A DNA stretch of 46,539 nt from positions 1 to 46,539 of the forward strand of contig BEHD01000004.1 of assembly GCA_002898355.1 (NCBI GenBank), in the 5' to 3' direction. The notes under the pieces were generated by a model. The model was not told the origin of the DNA. It saw only the letters and a program-made list of their open reading frames with translations, and did no database searches. The position numbers were made by a program, and so were the translations under genes. The stretch is from an archaeon HR01. Lineage in GTDB: Archaea > Thermoproteota > Nitrososphaeria_A > Caldarchaeales > Caldarchaeaceae. Shown piece by piece: positions 23,438-32,094 of the stretch (positions are counted from its first letter, which is position 1; every line of letters begins with the position of its first letter).

Positions 23438-24198
23438 CCGATGTAGAAGGGCTCTCTCTGGTATCTCTCGTTCCTCGCCTCTCCCCCTGTTCCGAGCCCC
23501 ATCTGCTCCGCCTCCCGCATAAGCTGTCTCTGCTTCTCTATCTCGGCGTCCAGCTTCCCAAAATCCACCTCGATTCCGTAGGTTTTGCTGAAGACCTCCA
23601 GCAGCCTCCTGGCCGCGATGTGGTCTGGCATATAGGAGCTGGTGTCTGAGATTAGGAGGGATACCTTCCCCCCTGCCCTTGCGAAGAAGTTCATGAGAAA
23701 ACCTGTCAGCCTATCCACTGGCAGGGAGTCGAGGGAGGGTGATGGCTTGGCGCCCGCCGCCATGAGGGTCTTCGAGCCTTCCGAGCTGTTGGAGCTGTAC
23801 AATACGCTTCTATCACCCGTCACCCTGCCACTGGCCAAGACGACATACTCACCCACGTTCCTTGACGATAGATAGCGGAAAAGAGTCCTAGCTATCTCGT
23901 GGCTCCCCTCATTACTCTCCACGGGAAATGTTCTAGACATGAAGAGTAGTCTCCGGCCCCCCGCCTGGACTAGGTAGACCTCGACCTTGGGCCTGGAGGC
24001 TATACCTTTCTCATCTATAATGCTGACCTGTGGGAAGTGGGGGGAGATGATTTCGAGAACGGGTGAGCCGTTGAGGGTCTCCACCAAGTAGTTTAGGGCT
24101 ATTATCCCGGCAGCACCCGGGGTGGGTGAAGCCTCCACAAAGACAGCGCCCCTGATATCGGCGTTATCCACCGCCACTATCCTTGTCTCCATCTCCAT
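23434..24198 (-). CDS. PAC2-family proteasome assembly chaperone-like protein
   Basis: A 254-residue PAC2 protein: AVFVEASPTPGAAGIIALNYLVETL at the start, VYLVQAGGRRLLFMSR and YVVLASGRVTG in the middle. A C-terminal helical extension with KLDAEIEKQRQLMREAEQMG completes it. Archaeal members are ATP-grasp-unrelated relatives of the eukaryotic proteasome chaperones. It follows nop10 by 46 nt on the same strand, a pairing conserved in many archaea (nop10-PAC2 after translation genes), which supports both calls. Confidence 0.88.
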   Translation of the reverse strand: MEMETRIVAVDNADIRGAVFVEASPTPGAAGIIALNYLVETLNGSPVLEIISPHFPQVSIIDEKGIASRPKVEVYLVQAGGRRLLFMSRTFPVESNEGSHEIARTLFRYLSSRNVGEYVVLASGRVTGDRSVLYSSNSSEGSKTLMAAGAKPSPSLDSLPVDRLTGFLMNFFARAGGKVSLLISDTSSYMPDHIAARRLLEVFSKTYGIEVDFGKLDAEIEKQRQLMREAEQMGLGTGGEARNERYQREPFYIG

Positions 24199-24244
24199 CC
24201 ATCAACCTACTAAGATGTTGCTTAAAGGTGTATTCTATAGCGGA

Positions 24245-24412
24245 TCAGCCTTTTTTAAGCCTCCTCACCTTGAGAAGCAGCCTGGTGTAGGGGCTTTCAG
24301 GCGATATAGGAGGTGGATGGGGGGTGGCGGTCTTCTCACCGCATCTGGGGCATATATCCCTTAGGGTGTAGGTTCTGCAGCTGGGACACCTCAATATCCT
24401 CCCCCTAGCCAT
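24245..24412 (-). CDS. nop10: Ribosome biogenesis protein Nop10
   Basis: A 55-residue zinc protein, easily missed by length filters. Cys9-x2-Cys12 and Cys21-x2-Cys24 form the ribbon (RCPSCRTYTLRDICPRCG). The family's PPPISPESPYTRL segment and a basic C-terminus (VRRLKKG) follow. It is a core H/ACA RNP subunit that helps Cbf5 make pseudouridine in rRNA. The ATG overlaps the stop of the upstream xanthine-dehydrogenase-like gene by 8 nt, so it may depend on that gene's promoter. Confidence 0.92.
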   Translation of the reverse strand: MARGRILRCPSCRTYTLRDICPRCGEKTATPHPPPISPESPYTRLLLKVRRLKKG

Positions 24413-26735
24413 CAGCTAACGCCCTCAGCAGCTCACCATGTTTTACAGGCGTAGAGTTGAGCTTCACACCTAGGGCGTCTGAGAGGGCGTTGGCAAGGGC
24501 TGGAGGAGCTATAATGGTCCCCGCCTCACCAACCCCTTTCACACCTAGAATGTTGAGGGGTGAAGGTGTCTCGTGATGGTGGACCTCTATGTTGGGAGCC
24601 TCCACACTCGAGGGTATCAGATAGTCCATAAAGGATGTGGTGAGGAGGTTTCCATCACCGTCAAAGACGACCTCCTCTAAAAATGTCTGAGATAGACCCT
24701 GTAACGTCCCACCGTGAAGCTGGCCCTCCACGATGAGGGGGTTGACAATCACCCCCGGGTCATGGACTACCACATATCTCACAATACGCCACTCAGCTGT
24801 CTCGGTGTCCACCTCAACCACGCACACATGGGCGCCATAGGATTTTGGAAGTCCAGCAGGGTCGTAGTAGACCGTGGCGTCCAACCCCGGGAAAAGACCA
24901 TGCGGCAGATTATATGCCAGGTATGCCTGCCTTGCCACCTCCTTCACGGTAATAGTCTTGGATGTGGAGGGGTGCTGCACCTCCCCACCTGAGATCTCGA
25001 GTCCTGTCCTGTCACAACCTAGAACGTGGGCTGCGATGGCGAGGATCTTCTCCCTAATCTGTTGGGCGGCCAGTGCGGCCGCTGTCCCCGCCACTGCTAG
25101 GCTTCTGCTGCCGAAGGTTCCCTGGCCGTAGGGAGTGTTGAATGTATCGCCGTGGAGTACTTTGACATCGCCGGGTTCGACACCTAGTATGTCGGCTGTT
25201 AGCTGTGCTATGGATGTGGCTAGGCCCTGGCCGTGGGGAGAGGCACCTATGAATACCTCCACATTTCCTGAGGGGGTCATCCTGACTCGGGCGCTGTCGT
25301 AGCCGCCCATAACCAGCCCATCCTCATGGAATAGCCTCGACGGCGCGAAACCGGTGGTCTCGGTGTAGAACGATATCCCGACACCTATCCTCTTCCCCGG
25401 CATGGGAAGGTGATGTCCGGCTAGCTCGACAGCTTTTTTCAATACGGTGGGGTAGTCGCCGCTATCGTATCTAACCCCCGTCGATGCTTTGTAGGGCATC
25501 TCAGATGGCTGGATTAGGTTCCTTAGACGTATCTCCTCCGGGGCGAGATGTAGCTCGTCCGCCGCTATATCCATCAGCCTCTCCATTATGAAGGCTGCCT
25601 CAGGCTGGCCGAATCCCCTGTACGCGCTGACGGGGACTTTGTTGGTGAAAGCTGCTACGACGTCGATGTTTATGTTGTCGCATTTGTATGGCCCTGGGAT
25701 GGAGTGGGCCGTGATGAATGGTCCTCCGGCCGTGAAGACATGGAGATAGGCTCCGAAATCCGCCTCGATATCTACGTCAAGGGCTTTGAGGACTCCGTCG
25801 TCTGTGAATCCAGCCCTCACATACGCCCTCACATCCCTGGCATGGGTTGAGGAGAGGAAGTCCTCCCTCCTGGTGGATATCCATTTGACCGGTCTTCCGG
25901 CCTTAATAGAGAGCAGCGGCACCACTATCTCCTCGGGGAATATCTCACCCTTGACGCCGAAGGCTCCACCCACATCTGGCGCTATAACCCTCAGACGGGC
26001 TTCATCATGCCCCAAAGTGTCGGCGAGCCAAGTTCTCAGAATATGGGGGAACTGGGTGGATGACCAGACGGTGAGCATGCCGGTTGATTTTTCATATTGG
26101 GCCACAACCCCCCTGGTCTCTAGGGGTGATGCGGCCAGCCTCTGAACCCTGAACCGCTCCTCCAGGACATGCTGCGAGCTTTCAAGATGTTTCTCAGCAT
26201 CTCCAGCTCTGAGTCTGTAGCGATAGCATATGTTGTCCCCAAATTCTTCGTGGACAAGGGGGCCGTCCTGGCTCAACGCCTTGTCCAGTTCGACCACGGC
26301 CTCAAGAGGCTCATACTCCACCTCAACCATCTCCAGGGCATCCTCCGCCTCATACCTGTCTTCGGCGGCCACCGCCACAACCGCCTCACCCACATGGTTC
26401 ACCTCATCTAGAGCGAGCGCATAGTGTCTGGGTATACGCATATCCGGCAGATACCAGATTATGGGGACGGGTTTGGAGAGCCTATAGACCTCCTCACCAG
26501 TCATCCATACAACAACACTTTTCATCCTCCTCAGCCTGGAGAGGTCTACCCTCCTTATCCTTGCGTGGGGGTGGGGGCTTCGGAGAAAGGCGGCGTAGAG
26601 CATGTTGAGGATTTTAAGGTCGTCGACGAACTGGGAGTTTCCTGTGATGAGGTGTTGGTCTTCAAACCTTTTCAAGGGCCTGCCCAGAAAACCGTAGGCA
26701 GGCCTCATCCTCAGAACCTGCAAGGCGGTCCACAT
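24405..26735 (-). CDS. Xanthine dehydrogenase/CoxL-family molybdenum hydroxylase large subunit
   Basis: A 776-residue molybdopterin-binding subunit. The N-terminal aldehyde-oxidase a/b hammerhead domain starts FLGRPLKRFEDQHLITG. The molybdenum domains contain VAPDVGGAFGVKGEIFPEE-like loops and AYRGFGQPEAAF. VKGVGEAGTI carries the catalytic glutamate. AYRGFG is not the AYxCSFR loop of true CO dehydrogenase, so it likely hydroxylates an aldehyde, purine or N-heterocycle. No FAD or 2Fe-2S subunit gene is adjacent. The frame is open to 26987, but ATG 26735 fits the family and the TATA box; the extension would cover the divergent AbrB gene. Confidence 0.9.
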   Translation of the reverse strand: MWTALQVLRMRPAYGFLGRPLKRFEDQHLITGNSQFVDDLKILNMLYAAFLRSPHPHARIRRVDLSRLRRMKSVVVWMTGEEVYRLSKPVPIIWYLPDMRIPRHYALALDEVNHVGEAVVAVAAEDRYEAEDALEMVEVEYEPLEAVVELDKALSQDGPLVHEEFGDNICYRYRLRAGDAEKHLESSQHVLEERFRVQRLAASPLETRGVVAQYEKSTGMLTVWSSTQFPHILRTWLADTLGHDEARLRVIAPDVGGAFGVKGEIFPEEIVVPLLSIKAGRPVKWISTRREDFLSSTHARDVRAYVRAGFTDDGVLKALDVDIEADFGAYLHVFTAGGPFITAHSIPGPYKCDNINIDVVAAFTNKVPVSAYRGFGQPEAAFIMERLMDIAADELHLAPEEIRLRNLIQPSEMPYKASTGVRYDSGDYPTVLKKAVELAGHHLPMPGKRIGVGISFYTETTGFAPSRLFHEDGLVMGGYDSARVRMTPSGNVEVFIGASPHGQGLATSIAQLTADILGVEPGDVKVLHGDTFNTPYGQGTFGSRSLAVAGTAAALAAQQIREKILAIAAHVLGCDRTGLEISGGEVQHPSTSKTITVKEVARQAYLAYNLPHGLFPGLDATVYYDPAGLPKSYGAHVCVVEVDTETAEWRIVRYVVVHDPGVIVNPLIVEGQLHGGTLQGLSQTFLEEVVFDGDGNLLTTSFMDYLIPSSVEAPNIEVHHHETPSPLNILGVKGVGEAGTIIAPPALANALSDALGVKLNSTPVKHGELLRALADG

Positions 26736-26748
26736 CTCTAGGTATTCC

Positions 26749-26765
26749 GATATAAATTTTTTAAC
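26749..26765. promoter_or_regulatory. Shared AT-rich divergent promoter
   Basis: GATATAAATTTTTTAAC lies between ATG 26735 (reverse) and GTG 26793 (forward) and contains a TATA box readable in each direction: TTAAAAAATTTATA leftward, TATAAATT rightward. Confidence 0.55.
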
Positions 26766-26792
26766 CCAGCAAATCCCACAATAGAGGGTGTT

Positions 26793-27065
26793 GTGGCGGC
26801 TTTGAAGGTTACCGTGAAGGTGGAGGGAGAGATACCCAACACGCTCCTCAGATACGGTAAGATGAGGGTTCCGCCGATAATAATGTCGGTGGCCAAAAGG
26901 AGGGGTGGAAAAATATCTATGAAGTTTGAGGGAGAGGCTCTCTCGCTTAAGGTCGATAGGTATGGACGGATATCTCTGCCGCCCCATGTCATAGAGAAGG
27001 CGAGGGACAAGGATAGGATATTTATCGAGTCCGTTGACGGTGATGTGAGGATTTATTTTCAGTGA
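26793..27065 (+). CDS. Double AbrB-like protein, paralogue of the one at 2118
   Basis: A 90-residue protein with two swapped-hairpin-like motifs, RYGKMRVPPIIMSVAKRR (about 20-37) and RYGRISLPPHVIEKARDKD (about 55-73), the same plan as 2118-2384. The GTG start lies about 39 nt from the shared TATA box. It ends 7 nt inside the convergent metG tail. Being divergent from the molybdenum hydroxylase, it may regulate that gene; this is inference. Confidence 0.65.
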   Translation: MAALKVTVKVEGEIPNTLLRYGKMRVPPIIMSVAKRRGGKISMKFEGEALSLKVDRYGRISLPPHVIEKARDKDRIFIESVDGDVRIYFQ

Positions 27066-28743
27066 GCCATCCTAACCCTGAATACTTCCAACTCCTCATC
27101 CAAGATCTTTCTGAAGAGGGGCTGTGGCTCAGCTATCCTAGACCCGGCCGGCAGCTCTTTAGATGCTTCTCCCCAGTCGAGACTCGCTCTGCCTAGGCCC
27201 AACATCTCAAATATCCTGCTGGCCGAGTATGGTGTGAAGGGCTGGAGGAGGACCCCTAGACACTTTACCAGCTGGGCTGCGGCGTAGAAGACTGTGGCGG
27301 CATCTTCCTTACTCTCCTTGACAAGCTTCCAAGGCTCCCGGCGGTTGAGATATCCGTTCCCCTCCCTGGCCAGCTGTATGACGGATTCGAGGGCCTGACG
27401 GAGCCGAATCTCCTCCAAATATCTGGCCACCTCCCCGAGGGTTCCAGCCATCACATCCAGTATCTCTCTATCTTCATCTCTCCACTCTCCGGGGCTGGGT
27501 ATCCTCCCACCGTAGTGCCGGCTTATGAATGAGAGGACCCTGTGGATGAAGTTGCCTAAACTATCGTTGAGGTCGCTGTTAACCGTGTTCTGGAAGGAGT
27601 GGAAACTGAAGCTGGAGTCGCTCAGCTCGGGCCTATTCTTGACCAGGTAGTAGCGCCAGTAGTCTGGCTCGAGAAACTCTAGGGCCTGGTCCAGCCATAC
27701 ACCAACGCCTAGGCTCTTGGAAAACTTCTGCCCCTCGAAGGTTAGATATTCGGTGGCTGAGACGCTCCAAGGTAGGACCAGACGCTCATCGTATCCCATA
27801 AGCAGGGATGGGAGGATGATGGTGTGGAAGGGTATGTTATCTTTGCCGATGAAGTAGACGCTCTTGGTGTTGGGGTTCAGCCAGAAATCCTCCCAGAGAT
27901 GTGGGCTCCCCCTCTTCTCAGCCAACTCCACAGTGGCCGTCAGATACCCCAGCACAGCCTCAAACCATACATAGATTGTTTTTCCGTTGGCACCTGGAAA
28001 TGGGGCCGGTATCCCCCACCGGTTATCCCGGGTCACAGCTCTAGGCCTCAACCCCTCCGCCAGCCAGCTTAGGGAGAACCTCTTCACCTTCTCAGGCATA
28101 GCCTGGTTCCCCACAAGCCATTCACGTATCTTCCCTGAGAACTGGGGGAGGTCGAAGAACCAGTGCCTGCTGCTTTTAACGACTGGAACCCCACCGCATA
28201 TGCTGCATCTGGGAAGTAGGAGGTCGGTCGGGTCCAGAACTTTTCCACAGGCCTCGCATTGGTCTCCCCGGGCCCTATCATATCCGCATACAGGGCATGA
28301 GCCTATGACGAACCGGTCGGGGAGAAATCTCTCACAGTTCTCGCAGTAGAGCTGGTCCACCAGCTCGTCAAATATGTATCCCTTGTCGTATAGGGTTTTG
28401 AATATTTGCTGGCAGATGCGGATATGGGTCTCGCTGTGGGTGCGGCTGTAGTTGTCAAATGATATGGAGAACCTCTGGAAGATATCCACCACAAGCTGGT
28501 GGTTTCTGTCGGTGAGTTCCTGCGGGTGGACGCCCCTCTTGGCTGCCTCAACCTCTATGGGTGTCCCATGCTCGTCGGAGCCGCTGACAAAGACAACCTC
28601 CTCACCCTTCAGCCTGAGATAGCGGGCGAAGACATCGGCCGAGAGTTCAGAGCCTATAAGCGTCCCTAGATGCGGGATTGAGTTGATGTAGGGCCATGCA
28701 CCGCAGACAATCCACCTTCCTAGAGGAGACCACCTGACCCCAT
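27059..28743 (-). CDS. metG: Methionyl-tRNA synthetase (frame break near the start)
   Basis: A class I synthetase. The HIGH-like segment WPYINSIPHLGTL is encoded near 28675-28710. Four CxxC pairs form two zinc knuckles (LYCENCERF, GSCPVCG, DQCEACG, PRCSICG). QKFSKSLG is the KMSKS loop, and an anticodon-binding helical domain completes about 560 residues; no C-terminal tRNA-binding domain is seen. The HIGH frame has no ATG, GTG or TTG before an upstream TAA. ATG 28743, about 21 nt below a TATA box, is one frame off. One extra G in the run at 28738-28741 would join them and give MGVRWSPLGRWIVCGAWPY. A frame starting at GTG 28492 would lack the active site. A sequencing undercall is most likely. 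Confidence 0.88.
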
Positions 28744-28759
28744 AGATGCAGGCTCTCCC

Positions 28760-28769
28760 TTATAAACAA
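28760..28769 (-). promoter_or_regulatory. TATA box of metG
   Basis: Reverse-strand TGTTTATAAG, centred about 21 nt before ATG 28743; it supports that ATG rather than the internal GTG 28492 as the start. Confidence 0.5.
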
Positions 28770-28801
28770 TTTCCCGGGACACCCGATGCTAAACACCCAG
28801 A

Positions 28802-28820
28802 ATAAAATTTATTCTTAAAT
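28802..28820 (+). promoter_or_regulatory. TATA region of the livG-livF unit
   Basis: An A/T-only stretch with TTTATT and TTAAAT about 15-28 nt before ATG 28832. Confidence 0.45.
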
Positions 28821-28831
28821 CTGTCTATCAG

Positions 28832-29578
28832 ATGTATTCGGCGATAGCGATGGGGAGGGCCCTGCTAGATATCCAGGGGGTGAGGAAGTCATTCGGGGGC
28901 GTCTTGGCGCTTCGGAATGTAAACCTAGTTATCGAGGATGGTGGGATAGTAGGCCTTATAGGGCCTAACGGAGCTGGCAAGACCACCCTAATAAACGTCG
29001 TAAGCGGATTCATCAAACCTGACGGCGGCAGGATAATCTTCGACGGCCGAGATATTACAGGCCAGCCACCCCACAAGGTTGCGAGGGCTGGCGCCAGCAG
29101 GACATTCCAGATACCGAAAATATTGAGGAACCTCACGGTTGAGGAGAACATCAAATCAGCCCACCTCATGGCGGAGGAAGTTGAAAACCTTGAGAGGGGT
29201 CGCCGGCTTCTGAAAATTTTCGGGCTTGAAAGGCTTCTGGAACACCCTGCAAAAAGCCTGTCGGGAGGGCAGCAGAAGCTACTCGAGTTCGTCAGGGCCG
29301 TCGTCCATGGCGGCCGCCTCATCATGCTAGATGAGCCGGTCGGCGGAGTCCATCCCGACATGATAGGTCTGATGGGTGAGGTGATAAGAGACCTGAACAG
29401 GGAATACAACATCACATTCCTCATCGTCGAGCATAACATCCCCTTCGTCTCTGAGATATGCGGGAAGATATTTGTGATGGGTGAGGGCTCCGTCATAGCT
29501 GCCGGTGCGGTTGAGGAGGTTTTGGAGACCGAGGCCGTTATCGAGGCCTACCTAGGTGGTGGAGATGCTAGTGGTTAG
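28832..29578 (+). CDS. livG: Liv-type ABC transporter ATP-binding protein (LivG)
   Basis: A 248-residue ABC ATPase. GPNGAGKTT is Walker A, LSGGQQKLLE the signature, and LIMLDEPVGG Walker B, with VEHNIPF as the switch histidine region. The family's ITGQPPHKVARAGASRTFQ segment marks LivG. It energises uptake through LivH/LivM. ATG 28832 is used; ATG 28850 is also possible. Its stop overlaps livF. The membrane and binding subunits are encoded convergently on the other strand. Confidence 0.92.
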   Translation: MYSAIAMGRALLDIQGVRKSFGGVLALRNVNLVIEDGGIVGLIGPNGAGKTTLINVVSGFIKPDGGRIIFDGRDITGQPPHKVARAGASRTFQIPKILRNLTVEENIKSAHLMAEEVENLERGRRLLKIFGLERLLEHPAKSLSGGQQKLLEFVRAVVHGGRLIMLDEPVGGVHPDMIGLMGEVIRDLNREYNITFLIVEHNIPFVSEICGKIFVMGEGSVIAAGAVEEVLETEAVIEAYLGGGDASG

Positions 29579-30275
29579 AGATTTAGTGGCTGGATACGGC
29601 GACATACCCATAGTCCGCGGAGTAAGCCTAGAGGCACGGAAGGACGAGATCACTTCGATCATAGGCCCTAACGGAGCCGGCAAATCAACCCTCTTGAAGG
29701 CCGTCTTCAATCTTATCAAGCCTAAAGGGGGGAGGGTCTTGATAGATGGTGTGGATGTGACGGGGCTTCCACCCCACAAGCTCGTCAGCCTAGGCGTCTC
29801 ATTCCTTATGCAGAGAAGGACGATCTTCCCTGAGCTGACTGTGGAGGAGAACCTTGAGATGGCCCTCTGGAAGATGAGGAGGAATCTGACTAATAGGAGA
29901 GAACGTCTTGAGAGGGTTTACGAGCTCTTCCCGGCTATAGCGAGGCTCAGGGGTAGGCCGGCCTACCTACTCAGCGGTGGGGAGCAGAGGCAGGTGGAGC
30001 TGGCCCGGGTCTTCCTTCAGGAGCCTAAGATAGTTCTGGTGGATGAGCCCACTGTAGGGCTTTCCCCAAAGGCCGCCTATGGAATATACGAGATGCTGAC
30101 GATGATGAAGGGTGAGGTGGCGGTGCTTATGGTGGACCAGAACATAAGATACGCCTCCCAGTTTTCTGACAAGCTCTATGTTATGGTTAACGGCGTGATA
30201 ACGATGGAGGGGTCTGGGGAGACGTTATCCAGCTCCCTAAAAGAGATAGTGAAGTCATGGCTTCGGTACACCTAG
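29565..30275 (+). CDS. livF: Liv-type ABC transporter ATP-binding protein (LivF)
   Basis: A 236-residue ABC ATPase: GYGDIPIVRGVSLEA, GPNGAGKST (Walker A), LSGGEQRQVELAR (signature), IVLVDEPTVGLSP (Walker B) and VDQNIRYA. The pairing with livG is usual for branched-chain amino acid (HAAT) importers. ATG 29565 is preferred; two in-frame GTGs (29556, 29559) lie just upstream. It overlaps the livG stop by 14 nt and the convergent livM stop by 21 nt. Confidence 0.92.
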   Translation: MLVVRDLVAGYGDIPIVRGVSLEARKDEITSIIGPNGAGKSTLLKAVFNLIKPKGGRVLIDGVDVTGLPPHKLVSLGVSFLMQRRTIFPELTVEENLEMALWKMRRNLTNRRERLERVYELFPAIARLRGRPAYLLSGGEQRQVELARVFLQEPKIVLVDEPTVGLSPKAAYGIYEMLTMMKGEVAVLMVDQNIRYASQFSDKLYVMVNGVITMEGSGETLSSSLKEIVKSWLRYT

Positions 30276-31196
30276 GGTTCGGCCCCGCCTATTTTGGAGA
30301 AGCCCCACCAGCCCTCTAGGCATGAAGAGCCCCACCACCACCAGTATCAGACCTATGACGGTGAGACGTACTGGAAGCTGTGTGGTGAAGAGAATCTCGA
30401 AGGCCGTGGTGATGACGAGTGAGCCTATCAGGGGTCCTAAAACTGAGCCGGACCCTCCGAAGAGGGCCATGGTGGCTGGTGCGAAGATATTCTTCAACCC
30501 GAATACGGTGTCGGGGTTTACGTAGCTTGTGTAGAGTACATATAAGGGGCCGGAGATGGCTGGGAAGATAGAGCTTATGGCCAGCGCCTTCAGCTTGAGG
30601 CTGTATGTGGCGAGCCCGTAGGATTCGGCTGCTTCTTCATCCTCCCTCATGGTTTTAAGGGCTAGCCCAAACTTCGACTTTGAGATGGCGTAGTATGTCA
30701 CTATCGTGGCGACGGCTAGTATGTAGAGGCTGTAGAATGCCGGCAGATGCATGTCGCCTAGGTTGACGGATATCCCCTCCCACCCTCCTGTCACCCAGTC
30801 GAGGCTGTAGGCCAGGCTATAGGAGAGGAGGGAGAAGCCTAGGGTTATTATCGTGTAGTAGGCGCCCCTAGTCCTGAAGAATGGAGCCCCCACCGCCAGT
30901 GAGAGTGCTAGCGAGAAGAGGCTTGCCGTGGCTGTGCTGGCCAAGATGTTGTAGCCGTTTTTCAAGAGTATAGCAAAGACGTAGGCTGACCAGCCGAATA
31001 TTGAGGCGTGGGCGAGGTTAACATACCCAGTATTGCCCCGCAGAATATCGAAGCTCAGGGCCAGGATGATGAAGACCAGATACAGATTCATCAAAGCCCT
31101 TTGGTAACCTGTGGCAAATAGCGGCAGCACTAAGAAAATAGCCGCCACCACTGTGATAGGCATAGCCCTTAAAAGAAATCCGCCGTCCAGCCTCAA
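30255..31196 (-). CDS. livM: Liv-type ABC transporter permease (LivM)
   Basis: A 313-residue permease with about nine hydrophobic segments. The family's FDILRGNTGYVNLAHASIFGWSAY segment and the coupling loop LKTMREDEEAAESYGL are present, as is FGGSGSVLGPLIGS near the C-terminus. It pairs with LivH to form the membrane pore. Its start overlaps the livH stop in a 4-nt ATGA. Confidence 0.93.
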   Translation of the reverse strand: MRLDGGFLLRAMPITVVAAIFLVLPLFATGYQRALMNLYLVFIILALSFDILRGNTGYVNLAHASIFGWSAYVFAILLKNGYNILASTATASLFSLALSLAVGAPFFRTRGAYYTIITLGFSLLSYSLAYSLDWVTGGWEGISVNLGDMHLPAFYSLYILAVATIVTYYAISKSKFGLALKTMREDEEAAESYGLATYSLKLKALAISSIFPAISGPLYVLYTSYVNPDTVFGLKNIFAPATMALFGGSGSVLGPLIGSLVITTAFEILFTTQLPVRLTVIGLILVVVGLFMPRGLVGLLQNRRGRTLGVPKP

Positions 31197-32080
31197 ACCC
31201 TCTCAGCCCTCTTTCCAAAGAGGCCCTGAGGCCTTACCAGCAGTATGATTATTAGGATTGCCCACGCAACCGTGAAGGACCATGCGGGGCTGTAGAATGA
31301 GACGTAGACTTCGGCGAGCCCGAGGATTATGGCGCCTAATAGAGAGCCCAATATGCTCCCCATACCGCCCAGTATAACTATGGCGACGGCTTTGGCTGTG
31401 ATGGGCAGGCCGACGTAGGCGTCAACCCCCCTTATCATTATGAGGAAGACCCCTGCGGCGGCTGCCATGGATAGTCCGAGGCCGAAGGTTAGTGAGGAGA
31501 TTCTGTTGACATCTATACCCATAGTGAGGGCTCCCTCCCTTTCCTGAATTGTGGCCCTAATCGCTTTACCTGTGAAGGTCTTTCTGAGGAATAGGTGGAG
31601 ACCGACCGCTATAGCGGTCACAAGCACCAGCGATGCGATACGTGTTGAGGATAGGGTTAGCGCCCCAAGCCTAACCGGTGGAAGGGAGTAGGAGACCCCG
31701 AACTCCCTCGGGACAGCTATAAACGCCACATCCTCGATAATCAGGGCCACACCCAGAGTCACCAGCAGGGGGGCCCACTCTATAACCTCGGCCGGCTTCT
31801 GCCTCAGGGGCCTTATCAGGAAACGCTCGAAGAGGTAGCCGGAGGCGAAGAGCAGGGGGATAAGGACTGCGAGCGTCGTGAAGGGGTTGAAGGTGCCTGC
31901 TGTAAACTGGTAGAGGAGGTAGACCGCCAGTGCGCTTAACATGGCGAACTCTCCGTGGGAGAGGTTCAGTATCCTAGCTACGCCGAAAGTGACCGTCAAC
32001 CCTACGGATAGGAGGGAGTAGATGCCGCCGAGCAGGAGCCCGGCGAGCGTCAACTCCAGCAGGGCCAGTGGTGTAAGCAT
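31193..32080 (-). CDS. livH: Liv-type ABC transporter permease (LivH)
   Basis: A 295-residue permease. LGGIYSLLSVGLTVTFGVARILNLSHGEFAM is the family's N-terminal signature (in part); RATIQEREGALTMGID is the coupling loop and ILGGMGSILGSLLGAIILG the C-terminal hallmark. It sits between the binding protein gene (14 nt upstream) and livM (overlapping) in one leftward operon. Confidence 0.93.
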   Translation of the reverse strand: MLTPLALLELTLAGLLLGGIYSLLSVGLTVTFGVARILNLSHGEFAMLSALAVYLLYQFTAGTFNPFTTLAVLIPLLFASGYLFERFLIRPLRQKPAEVIEWAPLLVTLGVALIIEDVAFIAVPREFGVSYSLPPVRLGALTLSSTRIASLVLVTAIAVGLHLFLRKTFTGKAIRATIQEREGALTMGIDVNRISSLTFGLGLSMAAAAGVFLIMIRGVDAYVGLPITAKAVAIVILGGMGSILGSLLGAIILGLAEVYVSFYSPAWSFTVAWAILIIILLVRPQGLFGKRAERV

Positions 32081-32094
32081 GTGTCAGCCGTCTT

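Noticed and set aside
24405-26735. Aerobic CO dehydrogenase (form I CoxL)
   Set aside because: The active-site loop is AYRGFG, not AYxCSFR, and coxM and coxS are absent.
26736-26987. 84-residue extension of the molybdenum hydroxylase
   Set aside because: It covers the divergent AbrB-like gene and the shared promoter and precedes the normal family start.
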